Source: Streptomyces katrae (lineage in GTDB: Bacteria > Actinomycetota > Actinomycetes > Streptomycetales > Streptomycetaceae). Taken from it: a stretch of DNA of 64,000 nucleotides. The stretch covers positions 1 through 64,000 of the forward strand of contig NZ_JNZY01000035.1 in NCBI RefSeq assembly GCF_000717655.1. Direction: 5' to 3'. This document shows, piece after piece, positions 54,094-62,421 of the stretch (within the stretch, counting starts at the first letter, position 1; each line of letters starts with the position of its first letter). The notes below the pieces were generated by a model. It had not been told where the DNA came from, did not search any database, and worked only from the letters and a program-made list of their open reading frames with translations. The translations under genes were made by a program, and so were the position numbers.

Positions 54094-55449
54094 ATGCCCA
54101 TGGGTCACACGGCCACAGCCCAGGCCGGCTCCGGCGGCCTGACAGCGACCGAGCACCGGCTGGCCAACGGCCTGCGCGTGGTGCTCTCCGAGGATCACCT
54201 GACCCCGGTCGCCGCGGTCTGCCTCTGGTACGACGTCGGCTCGCGCCATGAAGTCAAGGGGCGGACCGGTCTGGCTCACCTCTTCGAGCACCTGATGTTC
54301 CAGGGCTCGGCGAGCGTACCCGGCAACGGCCACTTCGAGCTCGTCCAGGGCGCAGGCGGTTCGCTCAACGGCACGACCAGCTTCGAGCGCACCAACTACT
54401 TCGAGACCATGCCGGCCCACCAGCTGGAGCTCGCGCTCTGGCTCGAGGCGGACCGGATGGGCTCGCTGCTGGCCGCCCTGGACGACGAGTCCATGGAGAA
54501 CCAGCGCGACGTGGTCAAGAACGAGCGCCGCCAGCGGTACGACAACGTCCCGTACGGCACGGCCTTCGAGAGGCTGACCGCCCTGGCGTACCCCGACGGC
54601 CACCCGTACCACCACACCCCGATCGGTTCCATGGCCGACCTGGACGCGGCCTCCCTGGAGGACGCCCGCACCTTCTTCCGTACGTACTACGCGCCCAACA
54701 ACGCGGTGCTGTCGGTCGTCGGCGACATCGACCCCGCGCAGACGCTCGCCTGGATCGAGAAGTACTTCGGGACCATCCCCGGGCACGACGGCAAGCAGCC
54801 GCCGCGCGACGGCACGCTGCCCGAGGTCATGGGCCGGCAGCTGCGCGAGGAGATCGTCGAGGAGGTCCCGGCCCGCGCGCTGATGGCCGCCTACCGGCTC
54901 CCGCACGACGGCACCCGCGAGTGCGACGCCGCCGACGTGGCCCTGACCGTCCTGGGCGGCGGCGAGTCCTCCCGGCTCCACAACCGGCTGGTGCGCCGGG
55001 ACCAGACGGCCGTCGCGGCCGGCTTCGGCATGCTGCGGCTCGCCGGCGCGCCCTCGCTCGGCTGGCTGGACGTGAAGACCTCCAGCGGGGTCGAGGTGCC
55101 CGACATCGAGGCGGCCGTCGACGAGGAGCTCGCGCGGTTCGCCGCCGAGGGCCCGACGGCCGAGGAGATGGAGCGTGCCCAGGCGCAGCTGGAGCGCGAG
55201 TGGCTGGACCGGCTGAGCACGGTGGCCGGCCGCGCCGACGAACTCTGCCGTTTCGCCGTGCTGTTCGGCGACCCGCAGCTGGCGCTCAGCGCCGTCCAGC
55301 GGGTCCTCGACATCACCGCCGAGGAGGTGCAGGCCGTGGCCGCGGCCCGACTGCGCCCCGACAACCGCGCGGTGCTGGTGTACGAGCCGCTCCCGGCAGA
55401 GGCCGACGGGGCCGACGAGAACGACGAGAACGAGGGGGCGGAGCAGTGA
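54094..55449 (+). CDS. M16-family zinc metallopeptidase (catalytic)
   Basis: This 451-residue protein is an active M16 (pitrilysin/processing-peptidase type) peptidase. The inverted zinc motif HxxEH is in GLAHLFEHLMF (about residues 61-71), and the downstream Glu ligand is probably in the region NQRDVVKNERRQRYDN (about residue 135-150). The C-terminal lobe has LPHDGTRECDAADVALTVLGGGESSRL (landmarks), typical of the second M16 domain. There is no signal peptide, so it acts in the cytoplasm. The ATG at 54094 is used; a second ATG at 54100 is possible. The stop overlaps the start of an M16 gene lacking the zinc motif by 4 bp, and such pairs form one working peptidase. Confidence 0.93.
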   Translation: MPMGHTATAQAGSGGLTATEHRLANGLRVVLSEDHLTPVAAVCLWYDVGSRHEVKGRTGLAHLFEHLMFQGSASVPGNGHFELVQGAGGSLNGTTSFERTNYFETMPAHQLELALWLEADRMGSLLAALDDESMENQRDVVKNERRQRYDNVPYGTAFERLTALAYPDGHPYHHTPIGSMADLDAASLEDARTFFRTYYAPNNAVLSVVGDIDPAQTLAWIEKYFGTIPGHDGKQPPRDGTLPEVMGRQLREEIVEEVPARALMAAYRLPHDGTRECDAADVALTVLGGGESSRLHNRLVRRDQTAVAAGFGMLRLAGAPSLGWLDVKTSSGVEVPDIEAAVDEELARFAAEGPTAEEMERAQAQLEREWLDRLSTVAGRADELCRFAVLFGDPQLALSAVQRVLDITAEEVQAVAAARLRPDNRAVLVYEPLPAEADGADENDENEGAEQ

Positions 55450-56837
55450 GCGACACCGCAGCCGTCACGATGACCTTCCACCCGCAGCCGCAGGCCGGCC
55501 AGGCCCGGCCGTGGGCCTTCCCGGCTCCCGAGCGGGGCGTGCTGCCCAACGGGCTGACCGTGCTGCGCTGCCACCGGCCGGGCCAGCAGGTCGTCGCCGT
55601 CGAGGTCAACCTCGCCGCCCCGCTGGACGCCGAGCCCCAGGGCCTGGACGGCGTGGCGACCATCATGGCCCGCGCGCTGTCCGAGGGCACCGACAAGCAC
55701 TCGGCCGAGGAGTTCGCGGCCGAGCTGGAGCGCTGTGGCGCCACGCTCGACGCGCACGCCGACCACCCGGGCGTGCGGGTCTCCCTGGAGGTGCCGGCCT
55801 CCCGGCTGGCCAAGGCGATGGGCCTTCTCGCCGAGGCGCTGCGCGCGCCCGCCTTCGCCGACAGCGAGGTCGACCGTCTGGTGCGCAACCGGCTCGACGA
55901 GATCCCGCACGAGCTGGCCAACCCGCAGCGCCAAGCCGCCAAGGAGCTCTCCAAGCAGCTCTTCCCGGCCACCCTGCGGATGTCCCGCCCGCGCCAGGGC
56001 ACCGAGGAGACGGTCGCCCGGATCGACTCCGCGGCGGTACGCGCCTTCTTCGAGGCCCACGTACGCCCCGCCACCGCCACCGCGGTGGTCGTCGGCGACC
56101 TGACCGGCATCGACCTGGACGCCGTCCTGGCGGACACCCTGGGCAGCTGGACCGGCAACTCCGCCGAGGCGCTCCCGGTGCCGCCGGTGACCGCCGACGA
56201 CACCGGCCGCGTGGTCATCGTGGACCGTCCCGGCGCGGTCCAGACGCAGCTGCTCATCGGCCGGATCGGGCCGGACCGGCACGACCGGGTCTGGGCGGCG
56301 CAGGTGCTCGGCACGTACTGCCTGGGCGGCACCCTCACCTCGCGCCTGGACAAGGTGCTGCGCGAGGAGAAGGGCTACACGTACGGGGTGCGCGCCTTCG
56401 GCCAGGTGCTGCGCTCCACCGCCGACGGCAAGGGCGCCTCGATGCTCGCCATCAGCGGCTCCGTGGACACCCCCAACACGGGCCCGGCGCTCGACGACCT
56501 CTGGAAGGTGCTCCGCACCCTCGCGGAGGGCGGTCTGACCGACGCCGAACGGGACGTGGCGGTACAGAACTTGGTGGGCGTGGCCCCCCTGAAGTTCGAG
56601 ACGGCCGCGGCCGTCGCCGGCACGCTCGCCGACCAGGTCGAGCAGGAGCTCCCGGACGACTACCAGGCCCGGTTGTACGCGCAGCTGGCCCAAACGGGCA
56701 CGGTGGAGGCGACTTCGGCCGTTCTGGCCGCCTTCCCGGTGGACCGCCTGGTCACCGTCCTGGTGGGCGACGCCTCGCAGATCGAGGCGCCGGTGCGGGC
56801 GCTCGGGATCGGTGAGGTCACCGTCGTCGGCAACTGA
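55446..56837 (+). CDS. M16-family peptidase-like protein (non-catalytic partner)
   Basis: The 463-residue protein has the M16 fold (PAPERGVLPNGLTVLRCHRPG, then a GVATIMARALSEGT segment at about residue 75) but the HxxEH zinc motif is replaced by TIMAR, so it cannot bind zinc in the normal way. Other M16 landmarks stay, for example YCLGGTLTSRLDKVLREEKGYTYGVRA, with the R/Y pair that in other M16 heterodimers binds the substrate tail. Its GTG start overlaps the stop of the catalytic M16 gene by 4 bp, which favours equal amounts and assembly. A terminator follows. It is best seen as the substrate-binding subunit of an M16 heterodimer. Confidence 0.92.
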   Translation: MSDTAAVTMTFHPQPQAGQARPWAFPAPERGVLPNGLTVLRCHRPGQQVVAVEVNLAAPLDAEPQGLDGVATIMARALSEGTDKHSAEEFAAELERCGATLDAHADHPGVRVSLEVPASRLAKAMGLLAEALRAPAFADSEVDRLVRNRLDEIPHELANPQRQAAKELSKQLFPATLRMSRPRQGTEETVARIDSAAVRAFFEAHVRPATATAVVVGDLTGIDLDAVLADTLGSWTGNSAEALPVPPVTADDTGRVVIVDRPGAVQTQLLIGRIGPDRHDRVWAAQVLGTYCLGGTLTSRLDKVLREEKGYTYGVRAFGQVLRSTADGKGASMLAISGSVDTPNTGPALDDLWKVLRTLAEGGLTDAERDVAVQNLVGVAPLKFETAAAVAGTLADQVEQELPDDYQARLYAQLAQTGTVEATSAVLAAFPVDRLVTVLVGDASQIEAPVRALGIGEVTVVGN

Positions 56838-56847
56838 CGGACATTCC

Positions 56848-56882
56848 AAGGGGCTCCGGCGGCTTGTCCACCGGGGCCCCTT
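56848..56882 (+). terminator. Terminator after the M16 operon
   Basis: A 12-bp stem with one U-G pair runs from aaggggctccgg to ccggggcccctt with an 11-nt loop, ending in a T-rich tail, 10 bp after the stop. Confidence 0.8.
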
Positions 56883-56947
56883 ATGTCTGTTTAGTGGAGA
56901 GGTTGCTTGTATGCGGTGTGGCGTACGCAACAAAAAGGCGTGTCTGT

Positions 56948-56977
56948 TTGGCGATTGACTGATGATCCGCCTAGCGT
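56948..56977 (+). promoter_or_regulatory. Predicted promoter of the riboswitch-M23 unit
   Basis: TTGGCG (56948-56953) and TAGCGT (56972-56977) with an 18-bp spacer fit a housekeeping (HrdB-type) promoter and lie 24 bp before the riboswitch. Confidence 0.6.
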
Positions 56978-57000
56978 CGGCCGTGCTGTCCGTCAGTTGT

Positions 57001-57166
57001 AGGCGCCGCATCCGCGGCACCGGGCAGCGATCGCCGAGTCCCCGTCAGGCGCGAGCCTGGGGAGCCGGGGACCCACATGCGTCCCTGGGGTGAATCGGAC
57101 CGCCTCGCCAGAGGGGGCCCGTAGGAGACCTTCCTGCTCCGAACCCGTCAGCTAACCCGGTAGGCG
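57001..57166 (+). ncRNA. c-di-AMP riboswitch (ydaO/yuaA type)
   Basis: The leader has the hallmarks of the ydaO class: cgccgcatccgcggcaccgg at the 5' end, gagccggggacccac, ggggtgaatcgg, then ggagaccttcc and aacccgtcagctaacccgg with a closing ggcg. The outer stem pairs cgcc (57004-57007) with ggcg (57163-57166). In actinobacteria these RNAs lie before cell-wall hydrolase genes and turn them off when c-di-AMP binds. The M23 hydrolase starts 28 bp after it. Confidence 0.93.
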
Positions 57167-57193
57167 AGAAGGAAGGAAAGGATCAGCCCCTTC

Positions 57194-57988
57194 ATGGCGT
57201 TTGGCAGTCGTGCCGCCGGTAAGCACCGTGGTTCCAGTCGTCTGAGCCGCAAGACCGCCGGTTACGCCGGCATAGCCGCCCTCGCCACCACCGGTGTCGT
57301 CGGCTCCCTCGCAGGCCCGGCGTTCGCCGCGTCGGACAAGGCCCCCTCCATGGAGGACACCGGCCTGAACGCCGTCGTGACGGCCGAGGACCTCCCGGTC
57401 CAGATCGAGGCCCAGGCCGAGGCCCAGGAGCACGCGGCCGAGGCCGCTGCCGCCAAGGCGAAGGCGGAGGCCGACGCGAAGGCGCGCGCCGCCGAGGCCA
57501 AGCAGAAGGCCGAGGAGAAGGCGACGGCCGAGCGCGAGGCAGCCGAGCGCGCCGCCCGCGAGGAGGAGCGCAAGCGCCTCAACACCTTCGTCGCCCCCGT
57601 CGACGGCTCCTACATCAGCACCCAGTGGCACGCGGGCGGCGGCATGTGGTCCTCCGGCAGCCACACCGGCATCGACTTCCACGCGGCCTCCGGCACCTCG
57701 GTGCACGCGGTCGGCGTCGGCACCGTGGTCGAGGCCGGCTGGGGCGGCGCGTACGGCAACAACGTCGTCATCAAGCACGCCGACGGCACCTACACCCAGT
57801 ACGGCCACATGTCCTCGCTGAGCGTCTCCGTCGGCGAGCAGGTCACCCCGGGCCAGCAGATCGGCCTGTCGGGCTCCACCGGCAACTCCAGCGGCCCGCA
57901 CCTGCACTTCGAGGCCCGTACCGGCTCCCAGTACGGCTCGGACATCGACCCGGTCGCGTACCTGCGCAACCACGGCGTCGACGTCTGA
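57194..57988 (+). CDS. Secreted M23 (LytM) peptidoglycan endopeptidase
   Basis: The 264-residue protein has a signal peptide (hydrophobic AGIAALATTGVVGSLAG, then PAFAAS with cleavage near residue 46), a charged Ala/Lys/Glu helix (about residues 72-130) that is probably a coiled coil, and a C-terminal M23 domain. Zinc ligands are in HTGIDF (His and Asp, about residue 158) and GPHLHFE (about residue 235), so it should cut peptide cross-links in peptidoglycan. The ATG at 57194 lacks a textbook site but GAAGGAAAGG lies upstream. It is under the c-di-AMP riboswitch and followed by a strong terminator, so it is a single-gene unit; wall growth or spore germination is the likely setting. Confidence 0.95.
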   Translation: MAFGSRAAGKHRGSSRLSRKTAGYAGIAALATTGVVGSLAGPAFAASDKAPSMEDTGLNAVVTAEDLPVQIEAQAEAQEHAAEAAAAKAKAEADAKARAAEAKQKAEEKATAEREAAERAAREEERKRLNTFVAPVDGSYISTQWHAGGGMWSSGSHTGIDFHAASGTSVHAVGVGTVVEAGWGGAYGNNVVIKHADGTYTQYGHMSSLSVSVGEQVTPGQQIGLSGSTGNSSGPHLHFEARTGSQYGSDIDPVAYLRNHGVDV

Positions 57989-58002
57989 CCCGCAGACCTC
58001 AC

Positions 58003-58035
58003 CGAAGGCCCCGGCTCCCCGAGCCGGGGCCTTCG
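58003..58035 (+). terminator. Terminator after the M23 gene
   Basis: A perfect 14-bp stem, cgaaggccccggct and agccggggccttcg, with a 5-nt loop lies 14 bp after the stop. Confidence 0.9.
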
Positions 58036-58188
58036 CGTTGTGGCCGCAAGTGGCCGCATGATGGCTGTAAATATGCGCGATTTCCGTCCGCGCTCGGAAA
58101 ACATCGCGTGTTGCAATAGAGTCCCAGTACGATCCCAGCACGGTCGCGGAAATGGCGTCGGCAGTCGGAATTAAGCGGAGGTCCGGAC

Positions 58189-58854
58189 TTGCGTATTCCT
58201 GCGCACGCGGTATGCACGGCAATCCGCGACGACATCGTCTCCGGAGTCTTCGAGCCGGGCGGCAGGCTGACCGAGGAGCTTCTGGCCCGCCGGTACGGGG
58301 TCTCGCGCGTCCCGGTCCGCGAGGCGCTGCGGACCCTGGAGTCCGAGGGTTTCGTCACCACCCGGCGGCATGCGGGCGCCTGCGTCGCCGAGCCCACCGA
58401 GCAGGAGGCGGCCGACCTCCTGGAACTGCGGATGCTGCTCGAGCCGGTGGCCGCGGCCCGTGCCGCCCGTCGGCGCACCGAGGCCCACCTCAAGGTACTG
58501 CGCGGGCTGGTCAGGCTGGGCCAGGAGCGGGCCAGGCGGGGTCAGGGGGAGGACCTGCGGTCCCTGGGGGGCTGGTTCCACGAGACCCTCGCCCAGGCCT
58601 CCGGCAGCCCCGGGCTGATCGCGCTGCTCACGCAGATGCGGCGCAAGGTCGCGTGGATGTACGCCGTGGAGGCTCCGGCCCGGCCCGTGGAGTCCTGGGC
58701 GGAGCACGGGGCGATCGTGGACGCGGTGGCGCGCGGGGACGCCGAGCGGGCGCGGGCGCTGACGGCGGTCCACGCGGACCGGGCGGCCGGGGCGCACCGG
58801 CTGCGCGTGAGGACTTCGCAACATGCCGTAAACATGGCGGGCGGTCCGCATTAA
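58189..58854 (+). CDS. GntR/FadR-family regulator
   Basis: This 221-residue regulator has a winged HTH (TAIRDDIVSGVFEPGGRLTEELLARRYGVSRVPVREALRTL, landmarks) and an FCD-type all-helical domain (EAADLLELRMLLEPVAAARAA, WFHETLAQASG, SWAEHGAIVDAVARGDAERA). The His and Asp-type metal ligands of FCD are not all evident by eye. It starts at a TTG (58189) with GGAGG 8 bases upstream, which is better supported than any downstream ATG. It is cut off from the M23 gene by a terminator and converges on ptsH. The ligand is unknown; FCD regulators usually sense small carboxylates. The proximity to ptsH may be chance. Confidence 0.85.
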   Translation: MRIPAHAVCTAIRDDIVSGVFEPGGRLTEELLARRYGVSRVPVREALRTLESEGFVTTRRHAGACVAEPTEQEAADLLELRMLLEPVAAARAARRRTEAHLKVLRGLVRLGQERARRGQGEDLRSLGGWFHETLAQASGSPGLIALLTQMRRKVAWMYAVEAPARPVESWAEHGAIVDAVARGDAERARALTAVHADRAAGAHRLRVRTSQHAVNMAGGPH

Positions 58855-58981
58855 CAAATAGCGCGTATTAATGGGATGGTGGCGTCCGAATTCACGGCGC
58901 ATCGACGGCGCATTCGTGCGGTATCGGCGCGGTATCGGCTTGCATTCATGGCCGCCCGGCGCGGACGGAGATTTCCGGAAA

Positions 58982-59027
58982 CGGCGAAGCCGCGGCCTCC
59001 GGAATTCCGGCGACCGCGGCTTCGCCG
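58982..59027 (-). terminator. Terminator after ptsH
   Basis: A perfect 14-bp stem (cggcgaagccgcgg, ccgcggcttcgccg) encloses an 18-nt loop that contains its own ccggaattccgg palindrome. It lies 26 bp past the ptsH stop. Confidence 0.85.
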
Positions 59028-59052
59028 CGTGTCCGGGCGTGAACCCGAAGGG

Positions 59053-59334
59053 TCAGACGGTCTCGGGGAGCTCCTCGAGGCCCTCGGCGACCAGCTTCGC
59101 GAGGCGGTCCAGCGCCGCCTCGGCACCCTCTGCCTCGGACGCGAGGATGATCTCCTCGCCGCCCTGGGCGCCCAGGCCCAGCACCGCGAGCATGGACGCG
59201 GCGTTGACGGGGTTCCCGTCGGCCTTCGAGATGGTCACCGGGACGCCGGAAGCGGTCGTCGCGCGGACGAAGATCGAGGCGGGACGAGCGTGCAGGCCCT
59301 CGGCCCAGCCGACGTTGACGCGGCGCTCTGCCAT
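59053..59334 (-). CDS. ptsH: Phosphocarrier protein HPr
   Basis: The 93-residue protein is HPr of the sugar phosphotransferase system. The phosphorylated His is in GLHARPAS (residues 14-21), and the Ser-46-type region reads NAASMLAVLGLG (about residue 45). HPr takes phosphate from enzyme I and passes it to EIIA domains. In streptomycetes it serves uptake of N-acetylglucosamine, fructose and related sugars. The ATG at 59334 is clear, and a DasR-type operator lies 24 bp upstream on the coding side, so the gene is under GlcN-6-P/GlcNAc control. The ptsI and crr genes are not in the window, as is usual when ptsH stands alone. Confidence 0.97.
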   Translation of the reverse strand: MAERRVNVGWAEGLHARPASIFVRATTASGVPVTISKADGNPVNAASMLAVLGLGAQGGEEIILASEAEGAEAALDRLAKLVAEGLEELPETV

Positions 59335-59357
59335 GGTGATGCCCTTCAGGTTCTTAC

Positions 59358-59373
59358 GGTTGTCTAGACCAGT
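59358..59373. promoter_or_regulatory. DasR operator (dre) before ptsH
   Basis: On the ptsH strand the site reads ACTGGTCTAGACAACC, matching the dre consensus A(C/G)TGGTCTAGACCA(C/G)T closely. It is 24 bp before the ptsH start. DasR control of ptsH is known in S. coelicolor. Confidence 0.88.
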
Positions 59374-59518
59374 CTCTCACGGCGCCTCGAATGCTCCGAC
59401 CGACCTCCGGCCCGGATCCTCCGCCGTTCGACCTAACCCAGCTTGCACTTGTTTGTCCCTGCTTGCCGTACGCGCCGCGCAGGAGCTGTCCGGCCGGTCC
59501 TGGCCTTAAGATCGCCGC

Positions 59519-62350
59519 ATGACCACCGCGTCGGACCCCTCGTACCCGGCCCACTGGGAAGCGGACGTCGTCCTGCGCGACGGCGGCACCGCCCGGATCA
59601 GGCCCATCACCACGGAGGACGCGGGCCGGCTGGTCAGCTTCTACGAGCAGGTCTCCGACGAGTCGAAGTACTACCGCTTCTTCGCGCCCTACCCCCGGCT
59701 GTCCGACCGCGACGTGCACCGCTTCACGCACCACGACTACGTGGACCGGGTCGGCCTCGCGGCGACCGTCGGCGAGGAGTTCATCGGCACCGTCCGCTAC
59801 GACCGGATCGGCCCCGACGGCCGGCCCGCCTCCGCGCCCGCCGACGAGGCCGAGGTCGCCTTCCTCGTCCAGGACGCCCACCAGGGCCGCGGGGTCGCCT
59901 CCGCGCTCCTCGAACACATCGGCGCGGTCGCCCGCGAGCGGGGCATCCGCCGGTTCGCGGCCGAGGTGCTGCCCGCCAACAGCAAGATGATCAAGGTCTT
60001 CACCGACGTCGGCTACCAGCAGAAGCGCAGCTTCGAGGACGGCTCCGTCCACCTCACCCTCGACCTCGAACCCACCGCCGAGTCCCTGGCCGTGCAGCGC
60101 GCCCGCGAGCAGCGCGCCGAGGCCCGCTCCGTGCAGCGGCTGCTGGCTCCCGGCTCGGTGGCGGTGATCGGAGTGAGCCGCTCCGGCGGGGGAGTCGGCG
60201 CGGCGGCGCTGCGGAACCTGCGCGACTGCGGCTTCCAGGGCCACCTCTACGCGGTGAACGAGGCCGTCACCACCGACCTGCTGGACGGCGTACGGGCCTA
60301 CCGAGCCCTCGGCGACATCGACGCCCCGGTCGACCTCGCGGTGATCGCGGTCCCCGCCGAGCGCGTCCCCGAGGCCGTGGCCGCCTGCGGCGAGCACGGG
60401 GTGCAGGGGCTGGTGGTGCTGTCCGCCGGCTACGGGGAGAGCGGCGCGGCCGGCCTCGACCGGCAGCGCGAACTGGTGCGCCAGGTGCGCTCGTACGGGA
60501 TGCGGCTGATCGGGCCGAACGCGTACGGCGTGATCAACACCGCGCCGGAGGTCCGGCTCAATGCCTCCCTGACGCCGGCGCCCGCGCCGATCCGGGGCCG
60601 CATCGGGCTGTTCACCCAGTCCGGGGCGATCGGCATCTCGCTGCTCTCCGCACTGCTGCGGCGCGGCGAGGGGCTGTCGTCCTTCGTCTCGGCGGGCAAC
60701 CGGGCGGACGTCTCGGGCAACGACATCCTGCAGTACTGGTACGAGGACGAGGCCACCGACGTCGCGCTGATGTACCTCGAAACCCTGGGCAATCCGCGGA
60801 AGTTCACCCGCCTCGCGCGGCGGACGGCAGCCGTGAAGCCGGTCGTCGTCGCGAAGGGCGGCCGCCACACCCCGGCCGGGCACGTGGTCCCCGGGACCAG
60901 GCTCCCGGACACCACGGTCTCGGCGCTGCTGCGGCAGGCCGGGGTGATCCGCGTCGACACCGTGACGGAGCTGGTGGACGTCGGGCTGTTGCTGGCCTCG
61001 CAGCCGCTGCCGGCCGGGCCGCGCGTGGCGATCCTCGGGAACTCGGAGTCGTTGGGCGTCCTCACGTACGACGCCTGCCTCACGCAGGGGCTGCGGCCGA
61101 CGGCCCCGCTGGACCTGACCACGGCGGCGACGCCGGAGGACTTCCGGGCGGCGCTCGGCGCGGCGCTGGGCTCCGCCGAGAACGATGCGGTGATCGTCAC
61201 GGTGATCCCGTGGGTGAACGAGCAGGAGCCGCAGGACGACCTGGCCGAGGCCCTCCGGGATGCGGTGGCCGGGCATCCCGGCAAGCCGGTGGCGGTGGTG
61301 CACGTGGAACTGGCGGAGCTGGTCGACGCCCTGTCCGCGGCGGGGGGCCCTCTGCCCGGGCCCGATCCCGTGCGGCCCGGCTCGTCGGGTGCGGCGCCGC
61401 TTCCGGGGGCTCCGGCCCCGCACCCGCGCGCCTCAAAGGCCGGCGGGGCCGGGGGCGGGGATGCCGGTGTAGTCGGCATCGACGTGCGGATTCCGGCGTA
61501 TCCGGCCGCCGAGCGGGCCGTACGGGCCGTCGCCGAGGCCGTCCGGTACGGGCAGTGGCGGCGGGCCAACGCCGAGGCGGGGCAGGTGCCCGAGTACGAG
61601 GACATCGACGAAGCCGGAGCCGCCGCCCAGCTCGCCGCCGTCCTGGACGGCGTCGGCGACGCCGTCCTCACCCTCACCGAGGCCGACGCCGCCGCACTGC
61701 TCGCCCGGTACGGGATCCGGGTGCTGCCCACCCTGCCCGCGCCCACGGCGGACGACGCGGTCCGGGCCGCCCGGGCCCTGGGCTACCCCGTCGCCCTCAA
61801 GACCACCGCCCCGCACCTGCGCCACCGCGCGGACCTCGGCGGCGTACGCCTCGACCTCGCGACCGAGGCGGACCTGCGCCGCTCGTACGAGGAGCTCACC
61901 GATCTCCTCGGGACGCCCGGCGAGCTGCTCCCCGTCGTCCAGGCCATGGTGCCCCGCGGGGTCGACACCGTCGTGCGGTCCGTCATCGACCCGGCGGCCG
62001 GCGCCGTCCTCTCCTTCGGGCTCGCCGGCGTCGCCTCCGAGCTGCTCGGCGACACCGCCCACCGGCTCGTCCCGGCCACCGAGCGGGACGCCGCCGGGCT
62101 GATCCGGTCCATCCGGACCGCTCCCCTCCTCTTCGGCTGGCGCGGGAGCGACCCCGTCGACACCCCCGCCCTCGAGGAGCTCCTGCTGCGGCTGTCCCGG
62201 CTCGTGGACGACCACCCCGAAGTGGTGGGAGTCACCCTCGAGCCCGTCGTGGTCGCCACGGAGGGGCTCTCCGTCCTCAGCGCCACGGTCCGGGTGGCCC
62301 GCCCACCCGCCCGCACCGATCTCGGCCCGCGGACACTGCCCAGCTACTGA
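59519..62350 (+). CDS. GNAT acetyltransferase fused to an NDP-forming acyl-CoA-synthetase-like module (Pat-like)
   Basis: This 943-residue protein begins with a GNAT domain (RIRPITTEDAGRLVSFY, VAFLVQDAHQGRGVASALLEHI, residues about 25-180). CoA-binding and ligase-like domains follow (LAPGSVAVIGVSRSGGGVGAAALRNL; FTQSGAIGISLLSALLRRGEGLSSFVSAGNRAD; landmarks), and an ATP-grasp domain ends it (ALLARYGIRVLPT, GYPVALKTTAPHLRHRADLGGV). It matches the lysine acetyltransferase type Pat/PatA, in which the synthetase part is often inactive. The active-site His region reads PAGHVVPG rather than the usual SHTGS, so ligase activity is doubtful. The order is GNAT first, unlike the C-terminal GNAT of Salmonella Pat. 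An Ala/Pro linker near residues 615-640 separates ligase and ATP-grasp parts. Start ATG at 59519. Confidence 0.9.
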   Translation: MTTASDPSYPAHWEADVVLRDGGTARIRPITTEDAGRLVSFYEQVSDESKYYRFFAPYPRLSDRDVHRFTHHDYVDRVGLAATVGEEFIGTVRYDRIGPDGRPASAPADEAEVAFLVQDAHQGRGVASALLEHIGAVARERGIRRFAAEVLPANSKMIKVFTDVGYQQKRSFEDGSVHLTLDLEPTAESLAVQRAREQRAEARSVQRLLAPGSVAVIGVSRSGGGVGAAALRNLRDCGFQGHLYAVNEAVTTDLLDGVRAYRALGDIDAPVDLAVIAVPAERVPEAVAACGEHGVQGLVVLSAGYGESGAAGLDRQRELVRQVRSYGMRLIGPNAYGVINTAPEVRLNASLTPAPAPIRGRIGLFTQSGAIGISLLSALLRRGEGLSSFVSAGNRADVSGNDILQYWYEDEATDVALMYLETLGNPRKFTRLARRTAAVKPVVVAKGGRHTPAGHVVPGTRLPDTTVSALLRQAGVIRVDTVTELVDVGLLLASQPLPAGPRVAILGNSESLGVLTYDACLTQGLRPTAPLDLTTAATPEDFRAALGAALGSAENDAVIVTVIPWVNEQEPQDDLAEALRDAVAGHPGKPVAVVHVELAELVDALSAAGGPLPGPDPVRPGSSGAAPLPGAPAPHPRASKAGGAGGGDAGVVGIDVRIPAYPAAERAVRAVAEAVRYGQWRRANAEAGQVPEYEDIDEAGAAAQLAAVLDGVGDAVLTLTEADAAALLARYGIRVLPTLPAPTADDAVRAARALGYPVALKTTAPHLRHRADLGGVRLDLATEADLRRSYEELTDLLGTPGELLPVVQAMVPRGVDTVVRSVIDPAAGAVLSFGLAGVASELLGDTAHRLVPATERDAAGLIRSIRTAPLLFGWRGSDPVDTPALEELLLRLSRLVDDHPEVVGVTLEPVVVATEGLSVLSATVRVARPPARTDLGPRTLPSY

Positions 62351-62421
62351 GCGGGTGCGCGGGCCCGTCGTCCGGACCTCAGGCGCCCGGGGTGCCCCGT
62401 GCGGGCCTTAGGATGGACCCC

